DNA from: an uncultured Lentisphaeria bacterium
GTDB taxonomy: Bacteria; Verrucomicrobiota; Lentisphaeria; Victivallales; Victivallaceae
NCBI GenBank assembly: GCA_949298075.1
Contig: CASFVA010000009.1
Span: 92,295 to 156,294, forward strand
Length of the DNA: 64,000 bases
Reading direction: 5' to 3'
A program made the translations under genes and the position numbers. This document shows, piece by piece, positions 8,599 to 17,603 of this stretch. The notes below the pieces were generated by a model. It saw nothing but the letters and a program-made list of their open reading frames with translations, was not told the origin of the DNA and searched no databases. Each line of letters starts with the position of its first letter. Position 1 is the first letter of the stretch.

Positions 8599-9102
8599 AT
8601 GAAGGAAAACGATCTTATCATCACCAACCGGGGCGACTCCTACAGCGTGCGGGTGGCGGGTCGGGCCAACTTTGAATACGCCACGCCGCTGCGTGAACTG
8701 GCCAAAACCACGGAACGCTTCACGGAATTCCGGATTGATCTGGCCGACTGCGTCGCCATGGACAGCACCTTCATGGGTGTGCTCACCATGCTGGCTCTGA
8801 AAGCCAAATCCTTTCAAGTCAAGGTAGAGCTTTTCAACGCCTCGGAAGTGCTCCGGAAGCTGCTCAAGGATCTCGGCGTCGCCAAGCTGTTCGTTTTCAG
8901 GGAGGGCAAATCCGGTGCGGAAGCCGAATCCGGAACCGCGGGGAAGCCGACCGACATGCTGACCCTGGCCGAAACGGTGGCCGAAGCCCACCGGTCGCTG
9001 GCCGAGGCGGAATCGGCCAATGCCGAACGTTTCAAGGATGTCATCAAATTTGCGGAATCCGACGTTGAGCGACTCCGCGGCAAACAACCCCCGAAACCCT
9101 GA
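8599..9102 (+). CDS. STAS-domain protein (anti-sigma factor antagonist type)
   Basis: 167 residues, start supported by GGGGGAG seven bases upstream. Residues about 5-105 form a STAS domain with the phosphorylation loop VAMDSTFMGVLTML; Ser56 occupies the position phosphorylated in SpoIIAA-like antagonists. The last 60 residues are Ala/Glu-rich and helical, possibly a coiled coil (TVAEAHRSLAEAESANAE), which is an addition to the minimal family. Partner-switching control of an anti-sigma kinase is the usual role, but no kinase or PP2C phosphatase gene is adjacent. A lipoprotein gene follows after 13 bases. Confidence 0.8.
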   Translation: MKENDLIITNRGDSYSVRVAGRANFEYATPLRELAKTTERFTEFRIDLADCVAMDSTFMGVLTMLALKAKSFQVKVELFNASEVLRKLLKDLGVAKLFVFREGKSGAEAESGTAGKPTDMLTLAETVAEAHRSLAEAESANAERFKDVIKFAESDVERLRGKQPPKP

Positions 9103-9115
9103 GCGCGTTCAGCTT

Positions 9116-9793
9116 ATGAACAACTGTCCTACGTCATTGTTGGCCGGCAGCGCTCTGCGGGGCGGAGCCCGGCCGGTACGGCACCTGGCGGGGTTGACGC
9201 TCCTGCTCATGGCGACATTGACCGGATGCGTCACACCGCGGATCACCGACACCGCCCGCAGCGCGATTGAGCAGAACCTGCTCGCCACCGCGGCGGAACG
9301 GGCGGTGAAGATGATGGACTTTTCCGAATTCAAAAACAAAAAAGCCACGATGGATTATTCCCAGCTTGCCACCCAGGTTGACAAGGAATACATCATGGCC
9401 GTGTTTGAAACCCATTTGGGCAACAACGGCGTCAAGGTCGTTACCAATGCCGACAACGCCGAGATCAGAATCAAGCTGTTCTGCGGAATTTTCGCGGCCG
9501 ACGATACCAAATTTGAAATCGGTACGCCCGAATTGCCGATTCCGGTGCCGTACACGGACCTCTCCTTTGCCATTCCGGCATTGTCGCTTTTCCAGAAAAT
9601 CAACCGCAGCGGCTACTGCCGAATCGGTGCGGCGGTATACGATGCCAAAACCGACGATTTTCTCAAGTCATTTACCGGAATCAATACTAAAACTGAATAC
9701 AACAACTGGGTGCTGATTTTGTTTTTCCCGTTTACTACCACTGATCTGGAATTGGTTGATTCCGGGGAATCCCAGTTTCACTTCTTCAATTGA
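9116..9793 (+). CDS. Putative lipoprotein
   Basis: 225 residues from the chosen start MNNCPTSLLAG; GAGCG lies upstream at modest spacing, so the start is not certain. A hydrophobic stretch leads to the lipobox TLTGC, followed by TPRITDTARSAIEQNLL and a domain with alternating beta-strand texture. It resembles the DUF6655-like lipoproteins of planctomycetes, recalled from memory and not verified. It is probably membrane-anchored with an extracytoplasmic domain. It ends 164 bases before the esterase pair and sits 13 bases after the STAS gene, with which it may be cotranscribed. Function unknown. Confidence 0.7.
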   Translation: MNNCPTSLLAGSALRGGARPVRHLAGLTLLLMATLTGCVTPRITDTARSAIEQNLLATAAERAVKMMDFSEFKNKKATMDYSQLATQVDKEYIMAVFETHLGNNGVKVVTNADNAEIRIKLFCGIFAADDTKFEIGTPELPIPVPYTDLSFAIPALSLFQKINRSGYCRIGAAVYDAKTDDFLKSFTGINTKTEYNNWVLILFFPFTTTDLELVDSGESQFHFFN

Positions 9794-9957
9794 CCCGGCA
9801 CCGGTCAGCCGGACGGTGAGCCAACCGGTCAATGCCGGCTGTCAGGCTTTTGACGCTTTGGTCAGAACTGCTGATGCCGCATGAGGGATGACTTTCCCGC
9901 CGGCAAAAGCGGGCTGAGACAATACAAAATGCAAAGAGTTAAGGAAAGGGAAAGATC

Positions 9958-11307
9958 ATGGGATTGAAATGGACAGCCGCACTTGCAGCACTGTGCATCG
10001 CCGCCGTTTCCTGGGCGGAAAATTACGTGGTTGAGGCCGTCACCGACAAACCCGATGCCTTTTACAGGAGCGGTGAAACCGTCAAAGTCAAAGTAGTGGT
10101 CAAAGACAAGAACACCGGCAAGGTGGTATCCGGACAGAAGCTGAAATATGAAATCGGCGGCGACGGTATCGCGTCCAAACGCGGCACCTTCACTTCTGCG
10201 GAAGAACCGGCCGAATTTTCCGCAAAACTGGATAATCCGGGCTGGCTGCGGTTCCAGTTCAATCTGCTCGACGCCGACGGCAAGCCGATCATGCAGGAGA
10301 AGAAGAGCGGCGCCCGGACCTACAAAACTCCGGTGGGCGGCGGGGTCGGCGCCATGTTCGATCCTGAAAAGATTATCAACACCCAGCCTGAACCAGCTGA
10401 TTTTGATGCATTCTGGGCTGCGCAGCGGGCCGAACTCGACAAGGTTCCGATCAAGGCGGTCCGGACTCCGGAACCCGACCGGATCCCCAAAAAACTCAAA
10501 GGGAAAGTTGATCTCTACGACGTCAAGGTCGACTGTGCCGGCGGCATGCCGGTTTCCGGCTACCTGGCCATCCCGGCGGGAGCCAAACCGCGCAGTCTGC
10601 CGGCAGTGGTGAGTTTCCACGGCGCCGGAGTGCGTTCCGCCAATCCCGGCGTCGCCAGCACCGCCGCCGCGCTGAACTGCATCGCCATGGATGTCAACGC
10701 CCACGGCATTGAAAACGGCAAACCCCAGGATTATTACACCGACCTCGAGCGGGGCAAACTCAAAAATTACCGCAGTTTCGGTTGCGACAACCGGGACACC
10801 GTCTACTTCAAAGGCATGTATCTTCGGGTGATGCGGGCGCTTGACTATGTCAAATCGCTGCCCGAATGGGACGGAAAAATCCTGGTCGTCACCGGTGGAA
10901 GCCAGGGCGGCGGTCAGACTATCGCCGCCGCGGCGCTGGATCACGATGTGACGTTCGCTTTCGCCGCCGTTCCGGCCCTCAGCGAACACTCCGCCTGGAT
11001 GGAAAAACCGGCCCGCCGCCCCGGGTGGCCCCGCTTCATCAGCATGGGCAAAACTCCGGAAGAAAAGGAGAAAATCTCCAAAGCCGTCGCCTACTATGAC
11101 AACATTTATTTTGCCAGGCGCATCAAGTGCCCGATCATGCTCAGCACCGGGTTCATGGACTTCACCTGTTCGCCGTCGAGCGTCTACGCGGTTTACAACA
11201 ACATTCCGGGAGAAAAGAAAATTTTCACCTTCCCCTCCGGAAATCATTCCTGCACGGGGAACCGCACCTCCATTGAGCGCAACAACTACCTGAAATCAGT
11301 GCGCTGA
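9958..11307 (+). CDS. Secreted CE7-type acetyl esterase (acetyl xylan esterase family), copy 1
   Basis: 449 residues with a signal peptide ending near SWAEN. Residues about 20-125 form an Ig-like beta domain (YRSGETVKVKVVVKD), followed by a CE7 alpha/beta hydrolase. The nucleophile elbow is TGGSQGGGQ with Ser315. STGFMDFTCSP provides the acid Asp region and FPSGNHSC the His, so the triad looks complete. CE7 enzymes deacetylate xylo-oligosaccharides and related compounds; the real substrate is an inference. The start has a strong GGAAAGGGAAAG leader. A diverged paralogue follows after 22 bases. Two related enzymes in tandem suggest different acyl-sugar preferences. Confidence 0.85.
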   Translation: MGLKWTAALAALCIAAVSWAENYVVEAVTDKPDAFYRSGETVKVKVVVKDKNTGKVVSGQKLKYEIGGDGIASKRGTFTSAEEPAEFSAKLDNPGWLRFQFNLLDADGKPIMQEKKSGARTYKTPVGGGVGAMFDPEKIINTQPEPADFDAFWAAQRAELDKVPIKAVRTPEPDRIPKKLKGKVDLYDVKVDCAGGMPVSGYLAIPAGAKPRSLPAVVSFHGAGVRSANPGVASTAAALNCIAMDVNAHGIENGKPQDYYTDLERGKLKNYRSFGCDNRDTVYFKGMYLRVMRALDYVKSLPEWDGKILVVTGGSQGGGQTIAAAALDHDVTFAFAAVPALSEHSAWMEKPARRPGWPRFISMGKTPEEKEKISKAVAYYDNIYFARRIKCPIMLSTGFMDFTCSPSSVYAVYNNIPGEKKIFTFPSGNHSCTGNRTSIERNNYLKSVR

Positions 11308-11329
11308 AGCAACAGGAGGCAGACCAACC

Positions 11330-12673
11330 ATGCGCATGAGCTGCTTTTTGCTTTCGTCCGCGATGCTGCTGGCCTGGCAGCTGACTGCAGAACCGGTATT
11401 CATCGGTTCGACCGACCATCCTGACGGTGTGTACAAAACCGGAGAGCCGATCAAACTGAGCCTGTCTCTGGTTGAAAACGACCGTCCGGTTATCGGACGC
11501 AAAGTCAGATACCGCCTCGAAGGCGGCGACGAGGGAAAAAAGTCCGGGACTTTCACCACCGGAACGGAACCGTTTCAGATTGAAACGCGCCTTTCGACTC
11601 CCGGGTGGGTGCGCTGCCTGGTCACGCTCCTTGATGAGAACGGCAAACCCTACCGGCGCCAGGTCAACGGCGTATCCCGGACGCTGACCGGCGGCGTCGG
11701 CGCGGTGGCGGCGCCGGAAACTTTTGACGCCGCACTGCCCGAACCCGCCGATTTCGATGCGTTCTGGCAGGAGTGCCGCAAAGAGCTGGCGGCGGTGCCG
11801 GTCCGGGCCGAGCGCGTGCCGATCGAGGTGACCGGTACGCTCCGCGATAAAGTTGAATTGTTTGACGTCAAGGTGGATTGCCCCGGCGGGAAACCGGTCT
11901 CGGGATACCTCGCCGTACCCCGGACCGCACCCGGCACGGCCCCGGCGGTGGTGTTCTTCCACAGCGCCGGAGTGCGCAACAGCGTCCGCCGCCACCAGCT
12001 GGCCGCCGAGCTCAACGCGATTGTGCTGGACTACAACGCCCATGGCATTGAAAACGGGCAGCCCCAGGCCTACTACAACGAACTGAAAAACGGTGCTCTG
12101 CACGATTATGTGTTTTTCGGATCCGAATCCCCGCAGACCAGTTACTTCCGGGGCATGTTCATGCGGGTGATGCGGGCGCTGGAATACGTGAAGTCCCTGC
12201 CGGAATGGGACGGCCGCAATCTGATCTGCTTTGGCGGCAGCCAGGGTGGAGCCCAGATTCTGGCCGGAGCCGGGCTGGATTCCGACGTCAATCTCATCCT
12301 CTTCCGGGTGCCGGCCATGTGCAACAACTCGGCTCTGCGGGGCCAGCCGCGCTACCGGCCGGGCTGGCCGTTTTTCGGCCAGACCGCCCATCCGAAGATA
12401 CTCAACACAGCGCTGTATTTCGACGGCGTGTATTTCGCCCGGCGGATCAATCCGAAGTGCGAAGCTCACATCACCGTCGGACTGGCGGACACCACTTCGC
12501 CGCCGCCGGGAGTGTACGCCGCATTCAACCGCATCCGGTCGAAGGACAAACATATTTACCCGGACCCCGATGGCGAACATGTCAGCACTGAGAACCGAAT
12601 GCTGATGAAGCGACTGAAATCTTTTATCCGGGAAACCCGGTCCGGGGCGGCTCCCGGCGCCGAATCCCGCTGA
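11330..12673 (+). CDS. Secreted CE7-type acetyl esterase, copy 2
   Basis: 447 residues, start preceded by AGGAGG. It has the same architecture as the neighbour: signal peptide (to about LTAEP), Ig-like domain with the matching YKTGEPIKLSLSL segment, then a CE7 hydrolase with FGGSQGGAQ (Ser304), VGLADTTSPPPGVY (acid region) and DGEHVSTEN (His). The two copies share layout and many short blocks (PEWDG, RVMRALEYVKSL, MALKTGSPR-equivalent NAHGIENG) but are well diverged, so the duplication is not recent. It is followed after 18 bases by ddh, with which it is likely cotranscribed although no metabolic link is obvious. Confidence 0.85.
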   Translation: MRMSCFLLSSAMLLAWQLTAEPVFIGSTDHPDGVYKTGEPIKLSLSLVENDRPVIGRKVRYRLEGGDEGKKSGTFTTGTEPFQIETRLSTPGWVRCLVTLLDENGKPYRRQVNGVSRTLTGGVGAVAAPETFDAALPEPADFDAFWQECRKELAAVPVRAERVPIEVTGTLRDKVELFDVKVDCPGGKPVSGYLAVPRTAPGTAPAVVFFHSAGVRNSVRRHQLAAELNAIVLDYNAHGIENGQPQAYYNELKNGALHDYVFFGSESPQTSYFRGMFMRVMRALEYVKSLPEWDGRNLICFGGSQGGAQILAGAGLDSDVNLILFRVPAMCNNSALRGQPRYRPGWPFFGQTAHPKILNTALYFDGVYFARRINPKCEAHITVGLADTTSPPPGVYAAFNRIRSKDKHIYPDPDGEHVSTENRMLMKRLKSFIRETRSGAAPGAESR

Positions 12674-12691
12674 TTTTTCAAGGAGAAGCAA

Positions 12692-13690
12692 ATGACAAAA
12701 ATTCGTGCTGCCGTCGTCGGTTACGGCAATGTCGGGCGCGGCGTTATGGCCTCCATCCGCAACAATCCTGATTTTGAACTGGCCGGAGTGGTCAGCCGTT
12801 CGCCGGAGCGGGTGAAAAAAGCGGTTTCCGGGATCCCGGTGATGAAGCTTGACAATCCCTCCGCCTGGATCGAGGCCCTGCGTCCGGATGTGGCAATTCT
12901 CTGCGGCGGCTCCAAGGACGATCTGCCCAGGCAGGGACCGGAACTCTGCCGCCACGTCACCACGGTGGACAGTTTCGACAACCACAGCCGGATTCCGGAA
13001 TATTTCGCGGCCATGAATGAAAACGCCACCGCCGCCGGCAAGGTTGCCGTCATTTCAACCGGCTGGGATCCGGGGATGTTTTCACTGCAGCGGGTGCTGG
13101 CCGGTGCTTTCATGCCAGGCGCCCGTGCCTACGGCTTCTACGGGCTCGGTCCAAAGGGCGGCCTCAGCATGGGCCACAGCGACGCTCTGCGCACCATTCC
13201 CGGTGTCCGGGACGCCCGACAGTACACCCACGCGGTACCCGATGCCATTGAACGGGTGCGCAAAGGCGAAAACCCGGTATTCGAACCCGGCGACATGCAC
13301 ACCCGTGAGTGCTTTGTCGTACTGGAGCCGGACGCCGATCCCGCCGCCGTCACCAAAGCCATCATGGAAATGCCGGGCTACTTCGCTCCGTATCAGACCA
13401 CAGTGAACTTCGTCACTCAGGAGGAACTGGATCAGCAATACCAGGGCTTCCCCCACGACGGTCTGGTGGTGGCCGCCGCCGTAACCGGCAACGGCAATCC
13501 GGCGCTGACCGAATACCGCTGCCTCTGGGGCAGCAATCCGGAAGCAACCGCCAACATTCTGGTCGCTCATGCCCGGGCTGCGGTGCGTCTGCAGCGCGAA
13601 GGGCGCAGCGGAGCTTTCACCATCCTTGACATTCCGCCGGCCTATTTCACCACGCTGTCGCGGGATGAACTGCTCAAACACTGGATGTGA
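12692..13690 (+). CDS. ddh: meso-Diaminopimelate D-dehydrogenase
   Basis: 332 residues, close to the family length of about 320-330. Catalyses reversible NADPH-dependent conversion of tetrahydrodipicolinate and ammonia to meso-diaminopimelate, bypassing several steps toward lysine and peptidoglycan cross-links. The Rossmann N-terminus reads AAVVGYGNVGRGV, with the NADP-selective Ser-Arg stretch VVSRSPERV. Family blocks STGWDPGMFSLQR, GLGPKGGLSMGHSDA and NFVTQEELDQQYQGFPHDG are all present. AAGGAG sits upstream of the ATG. It closes the alaS-to-ddh group at the bidirectional terminator 13711-13743. Confidence 0.95.
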   Translation: MTKIRAAVVGYGNVGRGVMASIRNNPDFELAGVVSRSPERVKKAVSGIPVMKLDNPSAWIEALRPDVAILCGGSKDDLPRQGPELCRHVTTVDSFDNHSRIPEYFAAMNENATAAGKVAVISTGWDPGMFSLQRVLAGAFMPGARAYGFYGLGPKGGLSMGHSDALRTIPGVRDARQYTHAVPDAIERVRKGENPVFEPGDMHTRECFVVLEPDADPAAVTKAIMEMPGYFAPYQTTVNFVTQEELDQQYQGFPHDGLVVAAAVTGNGNPALTEYRCLWGSNPEATANILVAHARAAVRLQREGRSGAFTILDIPPAYFTTLSRDELLKHWM

Positions 13691-13710
13691 GCTGATCACC
13701 GCAGAAAAAA

Positions 13711-13743
13711 GGAGGATGGCAGAACTGCCATCCTCCTTTTTTT
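13711..13743. terminator. Bidirectional rho-independent terminator between ddh and murG
   Basis: A 12-base perfect stem (13711-13722 with 13725-13736; the innermost pair probably opens) is flanked by six A on the left and seven T on the right. It can stop both ddh (plus) and murG (minus), which converge here. Confidence 0.92.
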
Positions 13744-13751
13744 CCGTCGCA

Positions 13752-14894
13752 TCAGCGGCGGCCTCCGGCGGCGGATTCAAGTTGCTCCGCCATGAGTTCC
13801 AGCATCGCCCGGGCCGCACCGGGACGGGCCAGCTGAGCCACGGTCGCCGCCCGCTGGCGCCACCGTTCCGGTGTTTCGAGAAAATCCCGCACCAGGGCGG
13901 CGGCGCGTTCGACCTCAAATTCGGCATTGTCCACCCGGACCGCCCCTCCGGGTCCGGCCAGGTAATCGGCGTTATCGCTCTGGTGATTCTCCGCGGCGTA
14001 GGGATAGGGAATCAGCACCGCCGGTCGGCCGAAGAGCGCCAGTTCCGCCACCGAACTGCCGCCGGACCGGCTGAACACCAGATCGGCGGCACCGAGAAAC
14101 CAGTGCATGTGTTCATCGGATTCCAGCAGCAGAAACGGAAAATCCGCATCGCCGTAAATCCGCCGGGGTTCCTCGGCCTTGCCGCGACCGGCCAGATGCA
14201 GCACCTGGAAATCATTCCGATCCAGTCCGGCCAGGGCCTCAGGAAGAATCCGGTTGAAAATCGCCGCCCCCTGGCTGCCGCCGAAAATCAGAATGGTCGG
14301 CCGCTCCGGCTCCAGACCGGCGTCAAAGTGGAGATTCAACGCCGCCAGCGCCTCGGCACGGGTGATGTTCCGCGCCGCCTCCAGTTCCGGACGCACCGGC
14401 ATGCCGCAGACCTTCACCGGACAGCGGCAGGAAGCTCCGTTGACCGGTGGAAATCCCGCCCCCAGCGCCAGCGCCCAGCGACTCAGCAGCCGGTTGGCCA
14501 GTCCGATCCGGGCATTGCCGTCATGCAGAAAAACCGGAACGCCGTTCCGGCGGGCCGCCCAGATGGCCGGAAGCGAGGCAAAAGAACCCATGCCCAGCAA
14601 AGCCTGCGGCTGAAAGCTCCGCAATTCCTTCCGGGAATCCCGGATGCCTTGCCGCAGTCCGCGCAGAAAACGCCAGGGGTGTTTCTTCCAGGACGGCATG
14701 CGGGGCAGAACCACCGCCGGCACACCATGTTTTTCCGCGGCCGCCCGCTGCGCCTCGGAATTGACTCCGGACAACAGCAGCAGCACTTCGCCCCCACCGG
14801 ACTGAAACTGCCGGGCAATGCTCAACCCGGGATAAAAATGTCCTCCGGTGCCGCCGCAGGTCACCGCCAGCCGTTTGAATTCAAAGTCAGCCAT
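13752..14894 (-). CDS. murG: UDP-GlcNAc--MurNAc-pentapeptide-undecaprenol GlcNAc transferase
   Basis: 380 residues from the start MADFEFKRL, which has GGAGGAG upstream and lies one base after the ftsW stop. Converts lipid I to lipid II on the cytoplasmic face of the membrane. The N-terminal Rossmann domain has the glycine-rich loop TCGGTGGHFYPG; the C-terminal domain has ILIFGGSQGAAIFN and the UDP-GlcNAc site around RSGGSSVAEL and LIPYPYAAENHQ. Length is normal (E. coli 355). It is the last gene of the tsaD-to-murG group, directly after ftsW and the UDP-sugar pyrophosphorylase gene, so donor synthesis, lipid II synthesis and polymerisation are encoded together. Confidence 0.96.
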   Translation of the reverse strand: MADFEFKRLAVTCGGTGGHFYPGLSIARQFQSGGGEVLLLLSGVNSEAQRAAAEKHGVPAVVLPRMPSWKKHPWRFLRGLRQGIRDSRKELRSFQPQALLGMGSFASLPAIWAARRNGVPVFLHDGNARIGLANRLLSRWALALGAGFPPVNGASCRCPVKVCGMPVRPELEAARNITRAEALAALNLHFDAGLEPERPTILIFGGSQGAAIFNRILPEALAGLDRNDFQVLHLAGRGKAEEPRRIYGDADFPFLLLESDEHMHWFLGAADLVFSRSGGSSVAELALFGRPAVLIPYPYAAENHQSDNADYLAGPGGAVRVDNAEFEVERAAALVRDFLETPERWRQRAATVAQLARPGAARAMLELMAEQLESAAGGRR

Positions 14895-14895
14895 A

Positions 14896-16113
14896 TCAGT
14901 TCTCCTCCGACAACCGGTCCTGCCGGATCCGATTCCACAAGTTGCGCATGAATTTGTCGGCGTAATCCGGCTCAACCGTGTCGACCGCGATGGAGACCAG
15001 CAGACCGACCATAGTCAGACCGACCACCAGATTGCTGCCTCCGTAACTGATGAACGGCGCCGGCATGCCCTTGGTGGGAATGCTTCCGGACACCACCGCC
15101 AGATTGATCGCCGCCTGCAGGGTGATGCCGCAGGTAATCGCAAACCCCAGCAACAGTCCGAGCCGTGATTCCGACCGGAGCGCGATGCGCAGGGCGAAAA
15201 AACCGAAAAGCAGGTAACAGATCACCACCACCGCCATGCCGCACCAGCCCAGTTCCTCACCGACCACGGCGAGAATGAAGTCAGTGTGGGCCTCGGGCAG
15301 ATATTTGGCTTTCATCCGGCTGGCCATGAAACCGACGCCGAACCAGCTGCCGGATCCCAGTGCCATAAGCGAGGTCCAGAGCTGATATCCCTCATCCTGA
15401 TTGACCTTTTCGGGATTCAGATAACTGGTAACCCGCGACAACCGCTCGGGATCGAACAGCCAGACGTACACCCCGATCAGCACCGCCCCGATCGGCGGAA
15501 TGACAAAATACCGCCAGTACAATCCGGCCACCATCAGCGTAAGAAACGCCATGGACGAAATCAGCAGCGTGGTTCCGAGATCCTTGCCGAGCAGAACCCC
15601 GCCAATCACCAGTCCGGCGCCGGCCGCCAGCGGCAGCAGTCCCCTGCGGCTGCGCAGCTCGCTGAATGTGCGGATGTTTTCGCTGCAATACCTGGCGACA
15701 AAGAGCGCCACGGCCAGTTTGGCAAATTCCGATGGCTGCAGGGAAAAGCCGCCGATCCGGATCCAGCGGTTCGCCCCGTTGATCGGATCAAAGCAGAAAC
15801 GGGCCACCAAAAGCAGCAGAAAACTGCCGCCCATCAGGAATGGACTCCAGGCGGCCAGCCGACGGTACCCCAGCGCGAACACCACCGCGCCGGAAACAAC
15901 GCCTCCGGCCACCCAGATCAGCTGGTTGCGGAAATACTTGGCTCCGGCCACACCGTAGCTGGCCGAGTAGAGCATGGTCAGCCCGAACACCACCAGCAAG
16001 GCGGTGATCAGCAGCAGCCCCTGCGCCGCGGCCAGAGATCCGGAACCGGATCCGGCCGGCTCGAGCCGGACCGCCGAACCATGCAGACCGCCGCCGCCCG
16101 TCACCGCCGCCAT
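14896..16113 (-). CDS. ftsW: Septal SEDS peptidoglycan glycosyltransferase FtsW
   Basis: 405 residues with about ten membrane segments. It polymerises lipid II at the division septum together with a class B PBP. Diagnostic motifs: ANRWIRIGGFSLQPSEFAK, the catalytic loop AHTDFILAVVGEELG, and GMPAPFISYGGSNL. A 30-residue Gly/Ser-rich cytoplasmic N-terminal extension precedes the first helix. It starts one base after the pyrophosphorylase stop, with a weak ribosome-binding site, so coupling is likely. Position next to murG supports FtsW rather than RodA. The second SEDS protein at 26468-27598 has an altered catalytic loop. Confidence 0.94.
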   Translation of the reverse strand: MAAVTGGGGLHGSAVRLEPAGSGSGSLAAAQGLLLITALLVVFGLTMLYSASYGVAGAKYFRNQLIWVAGGVVSGAVVFALGYRRLAAWSPFLMGGSFLLLLVARFCFDPINGANRWIRIGGFSLQPSEFAKLAVALFVARYCSENIRTFSELRSRRGLLPLAAGAGLVIGGVLLGKDLGTTLLISSMAFLTLMVAGLYWRYFVIPPIGAVLIGVYVWLFDPERLSRVTSYLNPEKVNQDEGYQLWTSLMALGSGSWFGVGFMASRMKAKYLPEAHTDFILAVVGEELGWCGMAVVVICYLLFGFFALRIALRSESRLGLLLGFAITCGITLQAAINLAVVSGSIPTKGMPAPFISYGGSNLVVGLTMVGLLVSIAVDTVEPDYADKFMRNLWNRIRQDRLSEEN

Positions 16114-16114
16114 G

Positions 16115-17539
16115 TCAGTCCAGCACCACTTCGCCGCCGCGGGGCAGCGTCACGGCATGCCCGGCCGCATAGGCCCGGGCATCATCGGAATCCAGCACCG
16201 CTTCCGGAGCAATTTCAATTTTGACGTCGGCCTGGCCGTCGGCCGTGCGGGGTACCTCGACTCCGGCGGCTTCAAGCCAGCGGGCGTTGCGCTCGACCAG
16301 CATGGTGCGGCAGCTTTCGGCCGAGTCAACGCCGGTGGCATTCTTGGTGGGGGCGAAAACCGATTTGCGGTCCCCTTCCAGAACCATCACCCGCCCGGCC
16401 AGCGGCAGCGCGTCGAAAATGAACGACTCCAGCTTGACTCCGTTGGGCTCAGCCGGAGTGACTTTCTCTCCCCGGTCGTTGATGTACGGGATTTTCTTAT
16501 CCGCCCGATGCCAGGGCAGCTTGAGCGAACCGCCGGCAGTGAGGTGGGCAATGAAATCCCGGGACAGCAGATGAATCGCCGGAGACCCGGCAATGAAGGC
16601 CAGAGAGCCATCCGGATTGCGTTTTTCGGCCAGTTCAGGAGGCAGATCGCTGTATTCGATAATCTGAACCCGCCCCTCCGAGACGCAGAAATTGCCAAGT
16701 TTTTCAAAGGGTCCGGTTTTGGCCAGCATGATGGCGCTCATTTCGGAGCGCTCCAGGTCGTGCAGACCGATGAACAGCGGATCGACCACCGGCACCAGCG
16801 GATTGTCCACCTGGAAGTACGACAGAATCGATACGCCCTCGTCAAACATCCGGTCAAGCGCTCCGGATTTGCGCAACGCCAGCAGAGTGCCGCCGTGCCC
16901 GTCAGGAGACAGCGACAGCGAATCCGGAGCCGCCAGCAGCAGCCTGCCGTCGTAACCGATGGCAGGCATGGTGCCCTGGGTGAAGAAAAACACCCGGTGC
17001 GGATCAAGCCCGAAGAAATCATGCTGACGGAAAAATTCCTCCGTGGCGGCACGGTTGAGCAAACTGGTCATGATGTACCAGGTGATCGGCGCACCGTACT
17101 TCTCGCCGGCCCGCCTGATGCCGCCGGCGAAATATGCAAACAGCGAACGGTCGGTGACCGGACCGATCGGATAGGTTCCCTTGGGACCGTCAAATCCCAG
17201 CCGGGTCCCCTGTCCTCCCGCCACCGTGAGGCAGGAAACTGCGCCGGCCCGCAGCAGCTCCTCGCCGCGGGCCCTGGCCCGCTGGTAGTAAACCCCCTGG
17301 ACCGAGTCGGCCGGATGAAGCGGGAAATACGGCGCCGGACCCAGATCGGGAGGAATTTCGATCCGGGGCCGCCGCAAAACGTATTCGGCGATCAGCGTCT
17401 CCAGCTCCTTGAAATCCAGCGCGGACAGCTGATCCAGCAGCCGGCGCTGTCCGGATTCGTCCAGCTGATCGAAAAAGCGCAGCACATGCTCCTGACCGGC
17501 GTCAGCAACCGCCCGGCGCAACTCCGGAGTGATTTCCAT
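16115..17539 (-). CDS. Eukaryote-type UDP-N-acetylglucosamine (UDP-sugar) pyrophosphorylase
   Basis: 474 residues, start MEITPELRRAV with GGAGG nine bases upstream; longer frames are unsupported. It belongs to the UDPGP/UAP family, which makes UDP-GlcNAc (or a related UDP-sugar) from UTP and the sugar-1-phosphate. The nucleotide loop LTVAGGQGTRLGFDGPKGT, the substrate region TSLLNRAATEEFF and YFQVDNPLVPVVDP match UAP1-like enzymes, not the unrelated GlmU. Its place one base ahead of ftsW and two genes ahead of murG suggests it feeds UDP-GlcNAc to peptidoglycan synthesis; that role is inferred. UDP-glucose or UDP-galactose specificity cannot be excluded. Confidence 0.88.
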   Translation of the reverse strand: MEITPELRRAVADAGQEHVLRFFDQLDESGQRRLLDQLSALDFKELETLIAEYVLRRPRIEIPPDLGPAPYFPLHPADSVQGVYYQRARARGEELLRAGAVSCLTVAGGQGTRLGFDGPKGTYPIGPVTDRSLFAYFAGGIRRAGEKYGAPITWYIMTSLLNRAATEEFFRQHDFFGLDPHRVFFFTQGTMPAIGYDGRLLLAAPDSLSLSPDGHGGTLLALRKSGALDRMFDEGVSILSYFQVDNPLVPVVDPLFIGLHDLERSEMSAIMLAKTGPFEKLGNFCVSEGRVQIIEYSDLPPELAEKRNPDGSLAFIAGSPAIHLLSRDFIAHLTAGGSLKLPWHRADKKIPYINDRGEKVTPAEPNGVKLESFIFDALPLAGRVMVLEGDRKSVFAPTKNATGVDSAESCRTMLVERNARWLEAAGVEVPRTADGQADVKIEIAPEAVLDSDDARAYAAGHAVTLPRGGEVVLD

Positions 17540-17603
17540 AACAACAATTCCTCCCTGTATGAATATTGAATAATCCGGCTTATGCCGCCGGATCAGCACC
17601 TGT

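Noticed and set aside
6735..8627. A 630-residue open frame antisense to alaS
   Set aside because: It is the mirror of a GC-rich coding strand; alaS is certain and the antisense translation shows no family pattern.
9911..9919. GGGCTGAGA resembling the THI-box of a TPP riboswitch upstream of the first esterase gene
   Set aside because: The conserved downstream half (ACCUGAUCUGG and UAAUGCCAGCG-like segments) and the paired stems are missing, and the gene is not thiamine-related.
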